Assembly (NCBI RefSeq): GCF_035046485.1
Contig: NC_085136.1
Span: 321,002,175 to 321,066,174, forward strand
From: Aedes albopictus
Taxonomy: Eukaryota; Arthropoda; Insecta; Diptera; Culicidae
Length of the DNA: 64,000 nucleotides
Direction: 5' to 3'
Part shown: piece by piece, positions 21,425 through 31,839 of the stretch
Layout: each line of letters begins with the position of its first letter
How positions within the stretch are numbered: the stretch's first letter is position 1
Position numbers and translations under genes: made by a program
Notes under the pieces: model-generated
Told to the model about the DNA's origin: nothing
Database searches by the model: none
The model's input: the letters and a program-made list of their open reading frames with translations, nothing else

Positions 21425-21506
21425 TTATCAATCAGATGAAGACAGTAGGTCAATACCCATTCGGTCTACTCATCACCATTCAGTTTAACTCTCATAAGAT
21501 GTTACG
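21425..21506. repeat. 82-bp target-site duplication, right copy
   Basis: Same 82 bp as 11075-11156, following the element's terminal GATAA. Identity between copies indicates a recent insertion. Confidence 0.9.
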
Positions 21507-21635
21507 CTAGACAACTAATAAACCTATGTACATTTACCAATATTTCCTACCTCATCGTTTATACCCCGTGGATGACGCTATTATTGCCATAAAACCTCAA
21601 CATCCAGGTTCCGCCCGTGCACATATATCCAAATA

Positions 21636-21883
21636 CAGTCAACTTTCGCTCGTTGCACTAAGCTCCTACCACAGTTAGTGAAAAACTTTCACTAGGTGGG
21701 CTGAGTTTTCAGCTGTCAAATAATCTCTAACGATAGAGATTCAGGGCTATCAACCTAAACAAATCGTGCTTCACGTCATAAACTGACGTTGGACTTCGTT
21801 TTAACTGGGCTATAGCCCACCTAACGGGCGCCCAGTTAAAACTAAGCCCACCTAAACGTAGCCCAACGAGCGAAAGTTGACTG
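21636..21883. mobile_element. Tc1/mariner-type MITE, 248 bp
   Basis: Perfect 20-bp ends CAGTCAACTTTCGCTCGTTG and complement, with TA on both sides (21634-21635, 21884-21885). Subterminal GGGCT/AGCCC segments also pair inverted. There is no coding capacity. Confidence 0.88.
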
Positions 21884-22503
21884 TAGTTGGCTCTCACATT
21901 ACCCTGAAGTTTTCGTGCAATGTATTAGGACATCGGTGAGCTGAATATATGTATGGTGAGATGATACATTCTCCACTAAATTATCATTCCTCGAAATGAA
22001 TATTACAAAAGCCAAATTTCTTCCCAAACAGCATCAAATTAGGCAAATGATATTGCTTTTTTCACTGAAAATTTAAGATGCTACGTTGAATTTCATGACG
22101 TTTTTTTTTCAGCGATAGCTTCCGCGATACAGCAAACCGCTAAATTCCACACTAACACAGCAAGAAATCTGTCAATATTTACCTAATACACGTGCGCTTT
22201 CAGCGAAATGCTCTATTTGCATGAAAACAATCCACTCTCACAACTAACGGATGACCGCCGTCAAATATCACGATTACCAACTGTCCGGCGACTGCTGTCA
22301 TGTCTCTGTGTCGCCGAATCTGGCGCTGGGTCTTCGGCGCGGAAACCCAAAGATGGGAATAAAATTTTGGGGTTTGCGCGCAATAAGAGTTTGTGAACGA
22401 AAACTAATGTTTTGTTATCCCTATTGGGCTCATGATGACCCAGACAGGTTACGCTGAGCGTACGCAGCGTGGTGAGCATCAGCTAATTCCCAAAGAAGGT
22501 TTT
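21884..22503. other. Unannotated sequence
   Basis: No gene or repeat structure could be supported. Overlapping frames on both strands at 22208-22479 (62-72 codons) encode unrelated peptides with no motif. A palindromic GGGCTCATGATGACCC lies near 22426. Confidence 0.35.
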
Positions 22504-24278
22504 ACGAATTTCGCGCCAACCCTTCTATGGGGCTGGCAGCACCCTCTCAGAATCGAACGAAACTTTGTGGACATAAACAATAGGTCTTTCTAAGCAACTT
22601 TGCATATTTTGTTTTTCGAAATTTTTCAAGAGTAACATTTGAAGAGGGCCTAATTTTTTTTATAGATTTTTTTCAAATCGATGTAACTCAAAAATGACAA
22701 GACCTACAAAAAAGTGTTGTATGGCGGACTATCGTGAAATTCCATGAAGTTTTTTACAAAAATATCTAAAAATTACAAAATTAATTCCTACTTTGAAAAA
22801 TAAAGGTTTTAAAAATTTAAATCGATATTACAAAAAACCCTATGCTTTTAAATCGATGATTTTTTTTCTGGAGAAATGTATTTCAATTACCTAAATTTTC
22901 TCCAAACAATGTTGCTGTGACATATTTAAGGGAAAAATGTTTTTCTAACAAAAACTTTTTTCATGTCCACATTGAGTGAATATTTTTCATCGTGTTTCGT
23001 GCCAACATGGCCATATATAGGTTCAGTAGCCTCTCATCAACCAATGAAACTTTATGAATGTTTAAAAAATTGTTGAAGAAGCAATTTTGCATAATCTAAC
23101 ATTTATCTAGACTACCATTTGAAAAGGGCGTACTAGGGTGGCCCACACTTATATGAAAAACATAAAATTCGAAAAATGACAAGTCTTACCTCCTGTATCG
23201 ATTGTTTTGGACTCCCAGGAGCTACGTTCAGCATTTGAGCGAAAACGAGTTAGTCTAAGGGGTGATACACAAATTATGTCACGCAAAATACGTCCTTTTT
23301 CAACCCCCCTCCCCTCCCCTCTATGTCACGCTTTTTATATGGGACCACACCACTGTTTGTATGGGTCGTCACGTTCTGCAAAACCTCGCCCCCTCCCTTC
23401 TAAAGCGTGACGGAATTTGTGCATGGCCCCTAATGGGGCGCTCAACGAGCTTGAAGTTTGTATGGGAAAACTTGGCCAAATGTATTCAGAAATCTTAAGC
23501 TTTTGATTTTTGCCGCTAGGTGGCGCTGTAAGCGTTCAATTAATAAACACATTGGTATTATTGTAGGTGACTATATGCCAAATAACTTTGTTGAAGACCC
23601 GTAAGTGATCCGTCAGTGAGGCGAAGCATTGGGATTTCATTATTGATATTCCTTTACATGTATTGGAAAAACGACAATAATGTTTCACCTCACTTTACCT
23701 AGAGTATAAATTTTTAACAGGCTTCGGATCACTTTGCGGTCTTCGATAAAGTTGTTTGGCATATCGTCACCTACAAGAATAGCTAAGGTTTTTAATTATT
23801 TTTTTTTAATAATTGAACACTTGCAGCGCCACCTAGCGTCGAAAATCAAAAGCTTAAGATTTCTGCATACATTTGGCCAAGTTTTCCCATACAAACTTCA
23901 TGCTCGTTGAGCGCCCCATTAGGGGCCATGCACAAATTACGTCACGCTTTAGGAGGGGAGGGGGGTTTTGCAGAACGTGACGACCCATACAAACAATCGT
24001 GAGGTCCCATACACAAAGCGTGACATAGAGGAGAGGGGGGTTGAAGAAGGTCGAATTTTGCGTGACATAATTTGTGTATCACCCCTTAGACTAAATCGAT
24101 TTCGCTCAAATGCTGAACGTAGCTTCTGGGAATCCAAAACAACTGATGATGATTTTTCATATAAGTGTGGGTCACTCCAATACGCCCTTTTCAAATGTTA
24201 GTCTAGATAAATATTAGATTATGCAAAGTTGCTTCTTAAACAATTTTTTGAACTTCCATAAAGTTTCATTGGTTGATG

Positions 24279-24507
24279 AAAGGCTGCTGAACCTATATAT
24301 GGCCATGTTGGCACGAAACACGATGAAAAATATTCACTCAATGTAGACATGGAAAAAGTTTTTATTAGAAAAAAATTTTTCCCTTAAATATATCACAGCA
24401 ACATTGTTTCGAGAAAATGTAGGTAATTGAAATACCTTTCTCCAGAAAAAAAAATCATCGATTTAAAAACATAGGGTTTTTTGTAATATCGATTTAAATT
24501 TTTAAAA
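24279..24507. repeat. About 229-bp TSD of the truncated Lian-like copy, left
   Basis: The segment from AAAGGCTGCTGAACC to TTTAAATTTTTAAAA recurs at 28271-28498, directly outside the retrotransposon copy. I count about five substitutions and one A-run length change between them. Confidence 0.88.
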
Positions 24508-24518
24508 GTAAAAATGAA

Positions 24519-27500
24519 ATGGCAAACTCACGTGTCATGCCTAGAGCATGTGTGCTTGTCAACGCAATCGTTGCTACACTCATCTCTGAACTAACTACCA
24601 GAGATGTATGTGCTATCACAATAGATGTATCTGTTGGAAACCTCAACAGGAAATACGTTTATTGTTCGGTTTATTTACCGCATGATGAACCATCCCCTAC
24701 GGATGCTTTCAAGCAAGTCATTGCATACTGCACTTCAAAAGGCCTTCCGCTAATTGTTGGTAGTGATGCTAATGCTCACCATATAATCTGGGGCAGCTCA
24801 GACATCAATTTGAGAGGCTCCAGTTTGATGGAATACTTAAGTAGTACAGATCTTGGATTACTTAACATAGGCAACCGCCCAACCTTCATGGTATCTGGTA
24901 GAGAGGAAGTGTTAGACATAACGCTTTGCTCTAGCAGAATTAGTCATGAGCTGACCAATTGGCATGTGTCAGATGAAGAATCTTTATCTGACCATCGTTA
25001 CATCTTGTTTGAACATGTGAATGTTACTTCGCAAACTTTGCGTTTCAGGAATCCCCGGTCAACCAACTGGGATCTCTTTACCGATTTGGTTGCAGCCAAA
25101 TTTCATGGATACTCACCATCAATTGACACTCCAAGTGATTTAGATGATGCCGTTGATACTACAACGGCCTTCATCATGGAAGCTTTTGAAGAAGCCTGCC
25201 CTCTACGGTCTGTGAAGACCACAAGAGGAACCCCTTGGTGGAACTCCGATCTGGCGAAGCTCAGGAAACAATGTAGAAAGAGTTGGAACAGACGACGTTC
25301 GGCTGGATCGGAGGCTTTCAGGTCGGCTCGCAAGGCCTACCAGAAAGCTCTTCGGTCTGCTGAACGATCCGGCTGGAAAAACCTTTGTACAAATGTTTCC
25401 CGTCTGAGTGAAGCCAGTCGATTGAACAAAATCCTTGCAAAATCTAAGGATTTTCAAGTGAACGAACTTCGTTTGCCAAATGGTGATTTCACTTCCTCTG
25501 ATGAGGAAGTTTTAGAATGTTTATTCAGTACACACTTCCCCGGATGTGTGGATATTACATCTTCGGATGAACCTGATGTCTTTTCTTGTAGTTATGATTC
25601 TTTAGCTTCGGCTCGGAGTATCATAACTTTAGAATCGATTGAATGGGCACTTAATAGCTTTGCTCCTTTCAAATCTCCTGGGGCAGATGGGATATATCCT
25701 ATTTTGCTTCAGAAGGGATTTGATCATTTCAAACATGTTTTGAAACAACTACTTGTTTGCAGTTTTGCTACAGGGTATATTCCCAAATCCTGGCGGGATA
25801 TTACTGTGAAGTTTATTCCGAAAGTGGGTCGCGCGTCGTATGAAGAAGCAAAGAGCTTCAGACCTATCAGTTTGACCTCTTTTCTTCTGAAATGCTTAGA
25901 ACGCATAGTCGATCATCACATCCGTGATGTTCATCTGGCCAATGTGCCTCTTCATGTGAACCAACATGCTTACCAATCTGGAAAGTCCACTGTGACTCTT
26001 TTACACAAAGTTGTTTACGGTATCGAGAAGGCATTCACTCAAAAGCAATCCTGCTTGGGTGTTTTCTTAGATATCGAGGGTGCCTTTGACAACGTGCCTT
26101 TCGATGCCATATGGGAAGCCGCACGGGGTCATGGTATATCTCCAATGATTTCCAATTGGATTCACCAAATGCTCAAAAACCGACATCTCTTCTCGACATT
26201 GCGTCAAGCGGCGATTAGGAAATTGAGTGTTTGTGGATGCCCCCAAGGGGGAGTCTTATCACCACTTTTATGGAATCTCGTAGCAGATACGCTATTGAGG
26301 CAACTCAATAATAGCGGTTTTCCTACTTATGGTTTTGCCGACGACTACCTAACATTGTTAGTCGGTATGTGCATCAGCACCCTTTTCGACCTGATGCAAA
26401 ACGCTCTTCAGGTAGTTGAGGGTTGGTGTCGCCAATATGGCCTTTCGGTAAATCCGAGTAAAACATCTATTGTTCTTTTCACGGAAAAGCGAAACCGTAA
26501 TGGTGTTCGAACTTTACGTCTCTTTGATTCTGAAATCAATGTGACTGAACAGGTAAAGTACGTTGGAGTCATTCTTGATTCCAAGCTTTCCTGGACACCT
26601 CATGTTGAGTTCAGAATCAAGAAAGCTTGTATGGCCTTCGGGCAATGCCGGCGAACCTTTGGTACAACTTGGGGTCTAAAACCCAAGTATATCAAATGGA
26701 TCTACACAACTGTTGTTCGGCCAATATTGGCCTATGGATGCCTTGTGTGGTGGCAAAAGGGCGAAGTGAGAACAGTCCAATCAAAGTTAGGCCATCTCCA
26801 AAGGATGTGCTTAATGGCGATGTCTGGAGCGTTCTCTTCAACTCCCACGGCAGCTCTCGAAGTTCTCTTTGACGTTGCCCCACTACACATTCATCTCAAA
26901 CAAGAAGCACTTTCTTGCACTTACCGCCTATGGGTACTCGGTTTACTAGAGGAAACTCCTGTGAACCGCAGTTCAACACACACCTCGTTATTTCCACTTT
27001 TGGTGAATTGGGACATAGTTGTCCTTGCTCCAAGTGATCTTACAATTGCTTGTAATTTTCCATATAGGACATTTTCCACAATATTCCCTTCCCGGGAAGA
27101 GTGGACATCTGGTTATCTGGAAAGAAGTATTTCAGAAGGCATCGTATGTTACACTTATGGCTCCCTTCTCGAAGGTCGAGCAGGTGCTGGTGTTTATTCT
27201 CGTGAGCTAAGGCTGTATCAGTCTTATTCACTTGGTAGACACTGCACCGTTTTTCAGGCCGAAATCTTTGCTCTTATGTGCGGAGTGCAATCAGCACTTC
27301 AGCAGCACGTAATGGGCAAAGTAATATACTTCTGTTCAGATAGCCAGGCTGCTATTAAAGCACTTGCTTCGGCCAATTCCAGGTCGAAGATAGTTATCGC
27401 TTGTCGAACCCAAATTGAGGAGCTGAATTCAGCAAACGCTGTTCACCTTGTATGGGTACCTGGCCATTCTTCCATCGCTGGAAATGAATTGGCTGATGAG

Positions 27501-27974
27501 TTAGCTCGCACTGGAGCATCACATGACTTCATTGGCCCTGAGCCAGCTATTCCGGTATCCAAGTGTTGGGTGAAGCTTCGGATTGACACGTGGGCTGCCA
27601 CTCAGCACAAACAATACTGGAATAGTTTGGAGTCATGCCGTCAAACAAAATTGTATTGTACTGAGCCATCTCTAGGGGTGGCAAAGTATCTAACAAATCT
27701 GTCAAAGCAGAATTGCAGCATGCTGGTCAAAGCATTGACTGGCCACTGCCGACTCAGTTATCACATGGCGAATATTCAGCAAGCTGATTCATTTGCATGT
27801 GATAGCTGTGAATCCGATTATGGAACTTCGTATCATTTAATATGTAACTGTCCAGTTTTTGCGCAATTGCGTTTCCGAGTACTCGGGAAACACTTATTAA
27901 GTGAAACTGACTTCAGAAACCTGAATCTTCAGGACGTTCTGTTGTTCTTGACCCGCTGTGGTAAAGAGCTATAG
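24519..27974 (+). CDS. Lian/LOA-like polyprotein, 5'-partial (endonuclease-RT-RNase H)
   Basis: 1151 residues in one frame; the first visible Met corresponds to an internal Met of the complete protein, so the catalytic Asn and Glu motifs of the endonuclease are missing. Present: GSDANAHHIIWG and SDHRYIL (endonuclease, residues 85-175), RT with SFRPISLTSF, HAYQSGKST, FLDIEGAFDN, GCPQGGVLSP and GFADDYLTL (about 385-640), RNase H (about 870-1010) with FQAEIFAL, FCSDSQAA and VPGHSSIAGNELADE, and a CDSC-H-C zinc motif near 1120. The RNase H first aspartate is replaced by Tyr (CYTYGS, codon TAT at 27156-27158) where the sister copy has GAT. With the truncated endonuclease and this loss the copy is probably inactive despite its open frame. 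Confidence 0.9.
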   Translation: MANSRVMPRACVLVNAIVATLISELTTRDVCAITIDVSVGNLNRKYVYCSVYLPHDEPSPTDAFKQVIAYCTSKGLPLIVGSDANAHHIIWGSSDINLRGSSLMEYLSSTDLGLLNIGNRPTFMVSGREEVLDITLCSSRISHELTNWHVSDEESLSDHRYILFEHVNVTSQTLRFRNPRSTNWDLFTDLVAAKFHGYSPSIDTPSDLDDAVDTTTAFIMEAFEEACPLRSVKTTRGTPWWNSDLAKLRKQCRKSWNRRRSAGSEAFRSARKAYQKALRSAERSGWKNLCTNVSRLSEASRLNKILAKSKDFQVNELRLPNGDFTSSDEEVLECLFSTHFPGCVDITSSDEPDVFSCSYDSLASARSIITLESIEWALNSFAPFKSPGADGIYPILLQKGFDHFKHVLKQLLVCSFATGYIPKSWRDITVKFIPKVGRASYEEAKSFRPISLTSFLLKCLERIVDHHIRDVHLANVPLHVNQHAYQSGKSTVTLLHKVVYGIEKAFTQKQSCLGVFLDIEGAFDNVPFDAIWEAARGHGISPMISNWIHQMLKNRHLFSTLRQAAIRKLSVCGCPQGGVLSPLLWNLVADTLLRQLNNSGFPTYGFADDYLTLLVGMCISTLFDLMQNALQVVEGWCRQYGLSVNPSKTSIVLFTEKRNRNGVRTLRLFDSEINVTEQVKYVGVILDSKLSWTPHVEFRIKKACMAFGQCRRTFGTTWGLKPKYIKWIYTTVVRPILAYGCLVWWQKGEVRTVQSKLGHLQRMCLMAMSGAFSSTPTAALEVLFDVAPLHIHLKQEALSCTYRLWVLGLLEETPVNRSSTHTSLFPLLVNWDIVVLAPSDLTIACNFPYRTFSTIFPSREEWTSGYLERSISEGIVCYTYGSLLEGRAGAGVYSRELRLYQSYSLGRHCTVFQAEIFALMCGVQSALQQHVMGKVIYFCSDSQAAIKALASANSRSKIVIACRTQIEELNSANAVHLVWVPGHSSIAGNELADELARTGASHDFIGPEPAIPVSKCWVKLRIDTWAATQHKQYWNSLESCRQTKLYCTEPSLGVAKYLTNLSKQNCSMLVKALTGHCRLSYHMANIQQADSFACDSCESDYGTSYHLICNCPVFAQLRFRVLGKHLLSETDFRNLNLQDVLLFLTRCGKEL

Positions 27975-28002
27975 GCTCTCTTTACGCTTTATGCATTATC
28001 AC

Positions 28003-28118
28003 AGTGCCCTTTTCAGGGCGCTGTTCGAACCCATTGTGGCACGCTTATGCGTTATTACAGTGTCCTTTTCAGGACGCTATGTGAACCCATTGTGGTACGC
28101 TTTTGCGAGTATGACGAT
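28003..28118 (+). promoter_or_regulatory. Duplicated 3' UTR stem-loop, 56-bp period
   Basis: Two tandem units each contain the hairpin seen once at 21196. The first is AGTGCCC-TTTTCA-GGGCGCT (28003-28022); the second is AGTGTCC-TTTTCA-GGACGCT (28059-28078). The C-G pair of the first is a T-A pair in the second, so base pairing is kept by a double change. Confidence 0.72.
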
Positions 28119-28270
28119 CCTATTCCCTTACCTGTCCTTTCCCATGTCCTATCCTTTTTCCTTCCCTTCTCCGTCAGGTAAATAATGAATAGGCTCGTGT
28201 TCATGGCGATGGCACAAATGTCCCGAATGGAGGAGAACGTGCCTCTAGAGCCGACCTACTGATACCTGAT

Positions 28271-28498
28271 AAAGGCTGCTGAACCTATATATGGCCATGT
28301 TGGCACGAAACACGATGAAAAATATTCACTCAATGTAGACATGAAAAAAGTTTTTGTTAGAAAAATATTTTTCCCTTAAATATGTCACAGCAACATTGTT
28401 TCGAGAAAATGTAGGTTATTGAAATACCTTTCTCCAGAAAAAAAATCATCGATTTAAAAACATAGGGTTTTTTGTAATATCGATTTAAATTTTTAAAA
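28271..28498. repeat. About 229-bp TSD of the truncated Lian-like copy, right
   Basis: Right partner of 24279-24507; beyond it the foldback arm continues (CCTTTATTTCTCAG...), matching the left arm near 22800. Confidence 0.88.
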
Positions 28499-28825
28499 CC
28501 TTTATTTCTCAGTGTAGGAATGAATTTTGTATTTTTTGAATATTTTTCTAAAAAACTTCATGCAATTTCACGATAGTCCGCCATACAACACTTTTTTTGT
28601 AGGTCTTGTCATTTTTGAGTTACATCGATTTGAAAAAAATCTGTGAAAAAAAATAGGCCCTCTTCAAATGTTACTCTTGAAAAATTTCGAAAAACAAAAT
28701 ATGCAAAGTTGCTTAGAAAGACCTATTGTTTATGCCCACAAAGTTTCGTTCGATTCTGAGAGGGTGCTGCCAACCGTTGGTCGAGTTGGCGCGAAATTCG
28801 TCTTACATGGCAAGTGACATACATT

Positions 28826-29045
28826 TTTCGGGGAAACGGTACATTCGGGGAAACATTTTTCGGGGAAATGGTACATTCGGGGAAAAAAATTTCGGGGAAA
28901 CTTCATTCGGGGAACTGGTTTTCGGGGAATTGTCGTACAATCTTACGGCCCATACAAAAGTTTTAGGGATTTCATACAAAAAACCGTTACTGAGGCGGGA
29001 GAGTTAACAATTATCGATTTTAGCGTTACGTAATAAATGGATGCA
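28826..29045. repeat. Interspersed repeat: TTCGGGGAA units plus CGTTACGTAATAAATGG
   Basis: Seven or so TTCGGGGAA units at roughly 18-bp spacing (28826-28930) adjoin GTCGTACAATC-TTACGGCC and a terminal GCGTTACGTAATAAATGG at about 29022. It is the inverse of 9650-9790 with more units. It directly follows the foldback end. Confidence 0.65.
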
Positions 29046-29424
29046 GCGCTATTGGATTCAAACACACAAGTTATGCACATCCGATAACCTATGCTCAAGA
29101 AAGTATTCAACGAACCTTAAATAGTCCCAAATCGTCCCCCTCATCCCTCTCCTCTGAACAAGCCTCAAACTTGTGCATTGGTTGATGTTCACCCCGTTGA
29201 CAAAGTGCCTGTTTGGGTCATAATGACCCCAATGCGCGACTAGGGTTAATAAATCCAGACGCTGCTTCTCGATCCGTAAAGCAACCCTAACAGTAATCTA
29301 TAGTACTCCCATTGTATTGAACACAATAAAATTCCATTTTGGTAACGTTACCTTAATAGAGGTACCAAATTAGATTGTACATCAATGGTTTATTCCTAAC
29401 TGGAGCAATAGGATATCTTATGGA
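29046..29424. other. Unannotated sequence
   Basis: Nothing beyond a short palindrome GGGTCATAATGACCC (29215-29229) is evident. No coding frame over 60 codons. Confidence 0.35.
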
Positions 29425-30030
29425 ATGCAATGAAAGAGGAAGCAACGGGCAATGGACTAGTATCGGTACACCTATGGAATGGCAATGGAATTGTAGTGAG
29501 ATGGCAATGAAATGGAATGGCAAAGAAATTACAATGAAGTTACATTGATATAGCTGTTGAATAGTTGTGGAATGGTCATCAAATTACTATGAAATGACAA
29601 TGAAATGGGAATTTAAGTACAATGGAATGGTAGTGAAATAGCAAAGGAATGACAATCGAATAGTTAAGTTATTATTATAGTTAAATGGAAATGGAATAAA
29701 AATGGGACTGTAATTTAGAGGCGATGGCTTTTTTTAATTAATTAATGACACTTTACACTATGATGTGCATTCCTGTCCGATTGGCAATGTAATAGATATT
29801 ACAATGGGATGGCATGGGAATGATAATAGAATTGAAAATGAATGACAATGGAATGGTCATTGAATGATTTTGGCACGGTATGGCAATAGACTAGATATGA
29901 AATGGCAACATAATGTCGTTGAAATGGGAATGTTATGCCAAGGAAATGTTGAAGGAAGAAAATGAAATGGCAATGGAATGGTAATGGAATGCCAAAAAGA
30001 AATCTGTTGAATTGTTATGGAATGGCAAAG
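29425..30030. repeat. Degenerate AATGGAATGGC satellite-like array
   Basis: Units such as ATGGAATGGCA, ATGGCAATGGA and ATGGTAATGGA recur for about 600 bp with drift, interrupted near 29730-29800 by non-repeat sequence. No higher-order unit is evident. Confidence 0.75.
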
Positions 30031-30079
30031 AAAAGGTAATTAAACAAAACTAAAAAAAAGATAAGCTAGGAACAGTGTA

Positions 30080-31740
30080 AAAGATATTAATGAAAATTCA
30101 TGGAAGGAGAAGTACATAGATGATGACAAACAGAATCAATGAGAGTGGAAGATAAATAGACTAGAACAGAAAGTGAGAACGAGAGAACGGAAGAATGAAA
30201 TGAAACAGAAGTGGAGTGCCATTTCAACGATTCCTTCCCTAACGAGTTCCAGACTTTCATCGTAAAATTCTTCATTCTGGCCCACAGCAGCAGCCCGGAT
30301 GAATTAGTTTCGGTCAACGGAACGAACCCGCGTCAACTAGCAACAAAGGACGACGGACCATGTATTCACACCGCGCCCGGGTACACAAGAGTTGAATGGT
30401 AATCGGAATGTGACTTCGTGACTTGCATCGGAATTTAAGATACTGTATCGGCGAACCGACCAACAGCAGCAGCAGCACCAGCAATAGTAGCAGCAGCGTG
30501 GTGCTCAAGAGTGTGATTTTATTGCAACCGATCATCATCATCATCATCATTGTTGGCGCGTTTGTTGTGCTTGGGCTATCGTAAAACTCCTTCAGGTTGA
30601 GATGTGCGTGAGGGTAAGTTTTGAACGGCTGCAATCAAAGTTATCGAATCACGGGGTTCGTGAAGCAGGATTGGTTTTCATTAATGAAATGTTCACGATA
30701 TAAAGATAAACAAGTGTTCGGGAAAGTTATCGGTTTGTATTATTAACAGTATGATTAAATGCTGGGGGAACAGGTGACTTGACGTTAAATAAATTCATTT
30801 CAAGGGCAGCGTTTTATCATTCGAAAAAAAAAACAAGATTATTGTGTTAACAGAGTTCTTGAAACAACTTTATGAAGTTCATCTGTCAAAGCAAACATTT
30901 CTTTGAAATCCGTAAGTTGTAGCCTTCATGAAAAAAACGCATTTCAATTTCCATCCGGCTGATTTCGCTGACCTTTTTCTGCGACAAAACCGATGCTAAC
31001 GATGATGATTCGACAGAAGTCTCTCTCTTTTTCATTTCGATTCGACATCCCCCCGGTTTGTATTGTTTGAGAGCTTCCCGGAATGTGTCATTTGAAAGTC
31101 GAAATGATCAACGAACATGATTTCATCGGAAATCACGTTGATTTTCGAGCGCCCTTCCGGCACAAAATGTCTTTTGTATTCCTCACAGCATCTTACAAAT
31201 TCTTCGCCAAATTATCCTAATTTCTTCGCAGCAGCAACCACCCACCCATCGCACAACCACCCGCATCGAACGACATCGACAATGACAGCAATATACATTT
31301 TCATAAAACGAATTACCGATGTAATACAAGCCGGCTGCTCGTTAGAGCAGCTAGCCCAACAGTATACAGATCGGATTTTTTCTCTGCCTTCCTACGAGCT
31401 TCCTCTAAAGAGGAGGCTCGCAGTGGCACGTCTTGGTGCTTTTCATTTTCGCGATGACTGCTGCTATTCATCTAAAAAAAAAAATCAATCGCTTCCAGCC
31501 ATCCGCGCCCGTATACTTCCCCAAATTTGCAGCCAGAACAACAACAACAACAACATTGACGACGACGGCAGCAACAGCTACAAAAAGTTCTTTAAAAAAA
31601 CTTTGGGGATCGATCGGTTGGTTGGTTGGTTGGTTGGTTGGATGCTGAGATGGCTCCAGGGGATGTGTTCATCATTTCCTAAAGCACATCATCGAATGGA
31701 ATAAAAACCGAACTGAAATTAGAAATCATGTACAGTGAGA
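30080..31740. other. Possible low-copy sequence, no gene supported
   Basis: This is one of the few stretches without recognisable mobile DNA. It has CAG-rich (30463-30500), CAT-rich (30532-30550), CAACAA (31539-31553) and GGTTGGTT (31616-31641) microsatellites. The plus frame 31117-31704 (195 codons) and minus frame 30314-30634 read through those runs and show no domain. It could be intron, UTR or regulatory sequence of a host gene, but nothing in it proves that. Confidence 0.4.
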
Positions 31741-31839
31741 TGATGCCTTTCTGAGTGCTATTTAGTGTACCACGTTTTGACGCATATCACTCGTCATGTT
31801 ATATTATAGTTATAATTATTCGTTCGCCATGCATTTTTT

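Larger units (their letters stand above)
24508..28270 (+). mobile_element. Lian/LOA-clade non-LTR element, 5'-truncated, long open frame
   Basis: About 3.76 kb, beginning within the endonuclease coding region (match to 12157 onward) and ending CTGATACCTGAT like the full-length copy. It lacks the 5' UTR and the first 60 or so codons. Nucleotide identity to the interrupted copy is high throughout. It is inserted in the right arm of a foldback element with a 229-bp TSD. Confidence 0.92.
22504..28801. mobile_element. Foldback element, about 2.3 kb, split by a Lian-like copy
   Basis: The left arm 22504-23660 is inverted in 23667-24507 plus 28499-28801; both outer ends read ACGAATTTCGCGCCAAC. The centre is near 23665, with almost no spacer. 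Landmarks that pair include GGTGGCGCTG (23519 and complement near 23830), GGGGTGATACACAAATTATG (23258 and complement near 24085) and GGCAGCACCCTCTCAGAATC (22533 and complement near 28770). The arms contain an inner repeat with CGTGACG and C-rich runs. No transposase and no clear TSD are seen. The right arm is interrupted by 24508-28270. Confidence 0.85.

Noticed and set aside
24519..27974. Considered as an active autonomous retrotransposon
   Set aside because: The endonuclease N-terminus and 5' UTR are missing and the RNase H Asp is mutated.
31117..31704. A 195-codon frame that might be a host exon
   Set aside because: It includes poly-Asn and Gly-Trp-Leu-Val runs from microsatellites and no recognisable domain; splice sites could not be supported.
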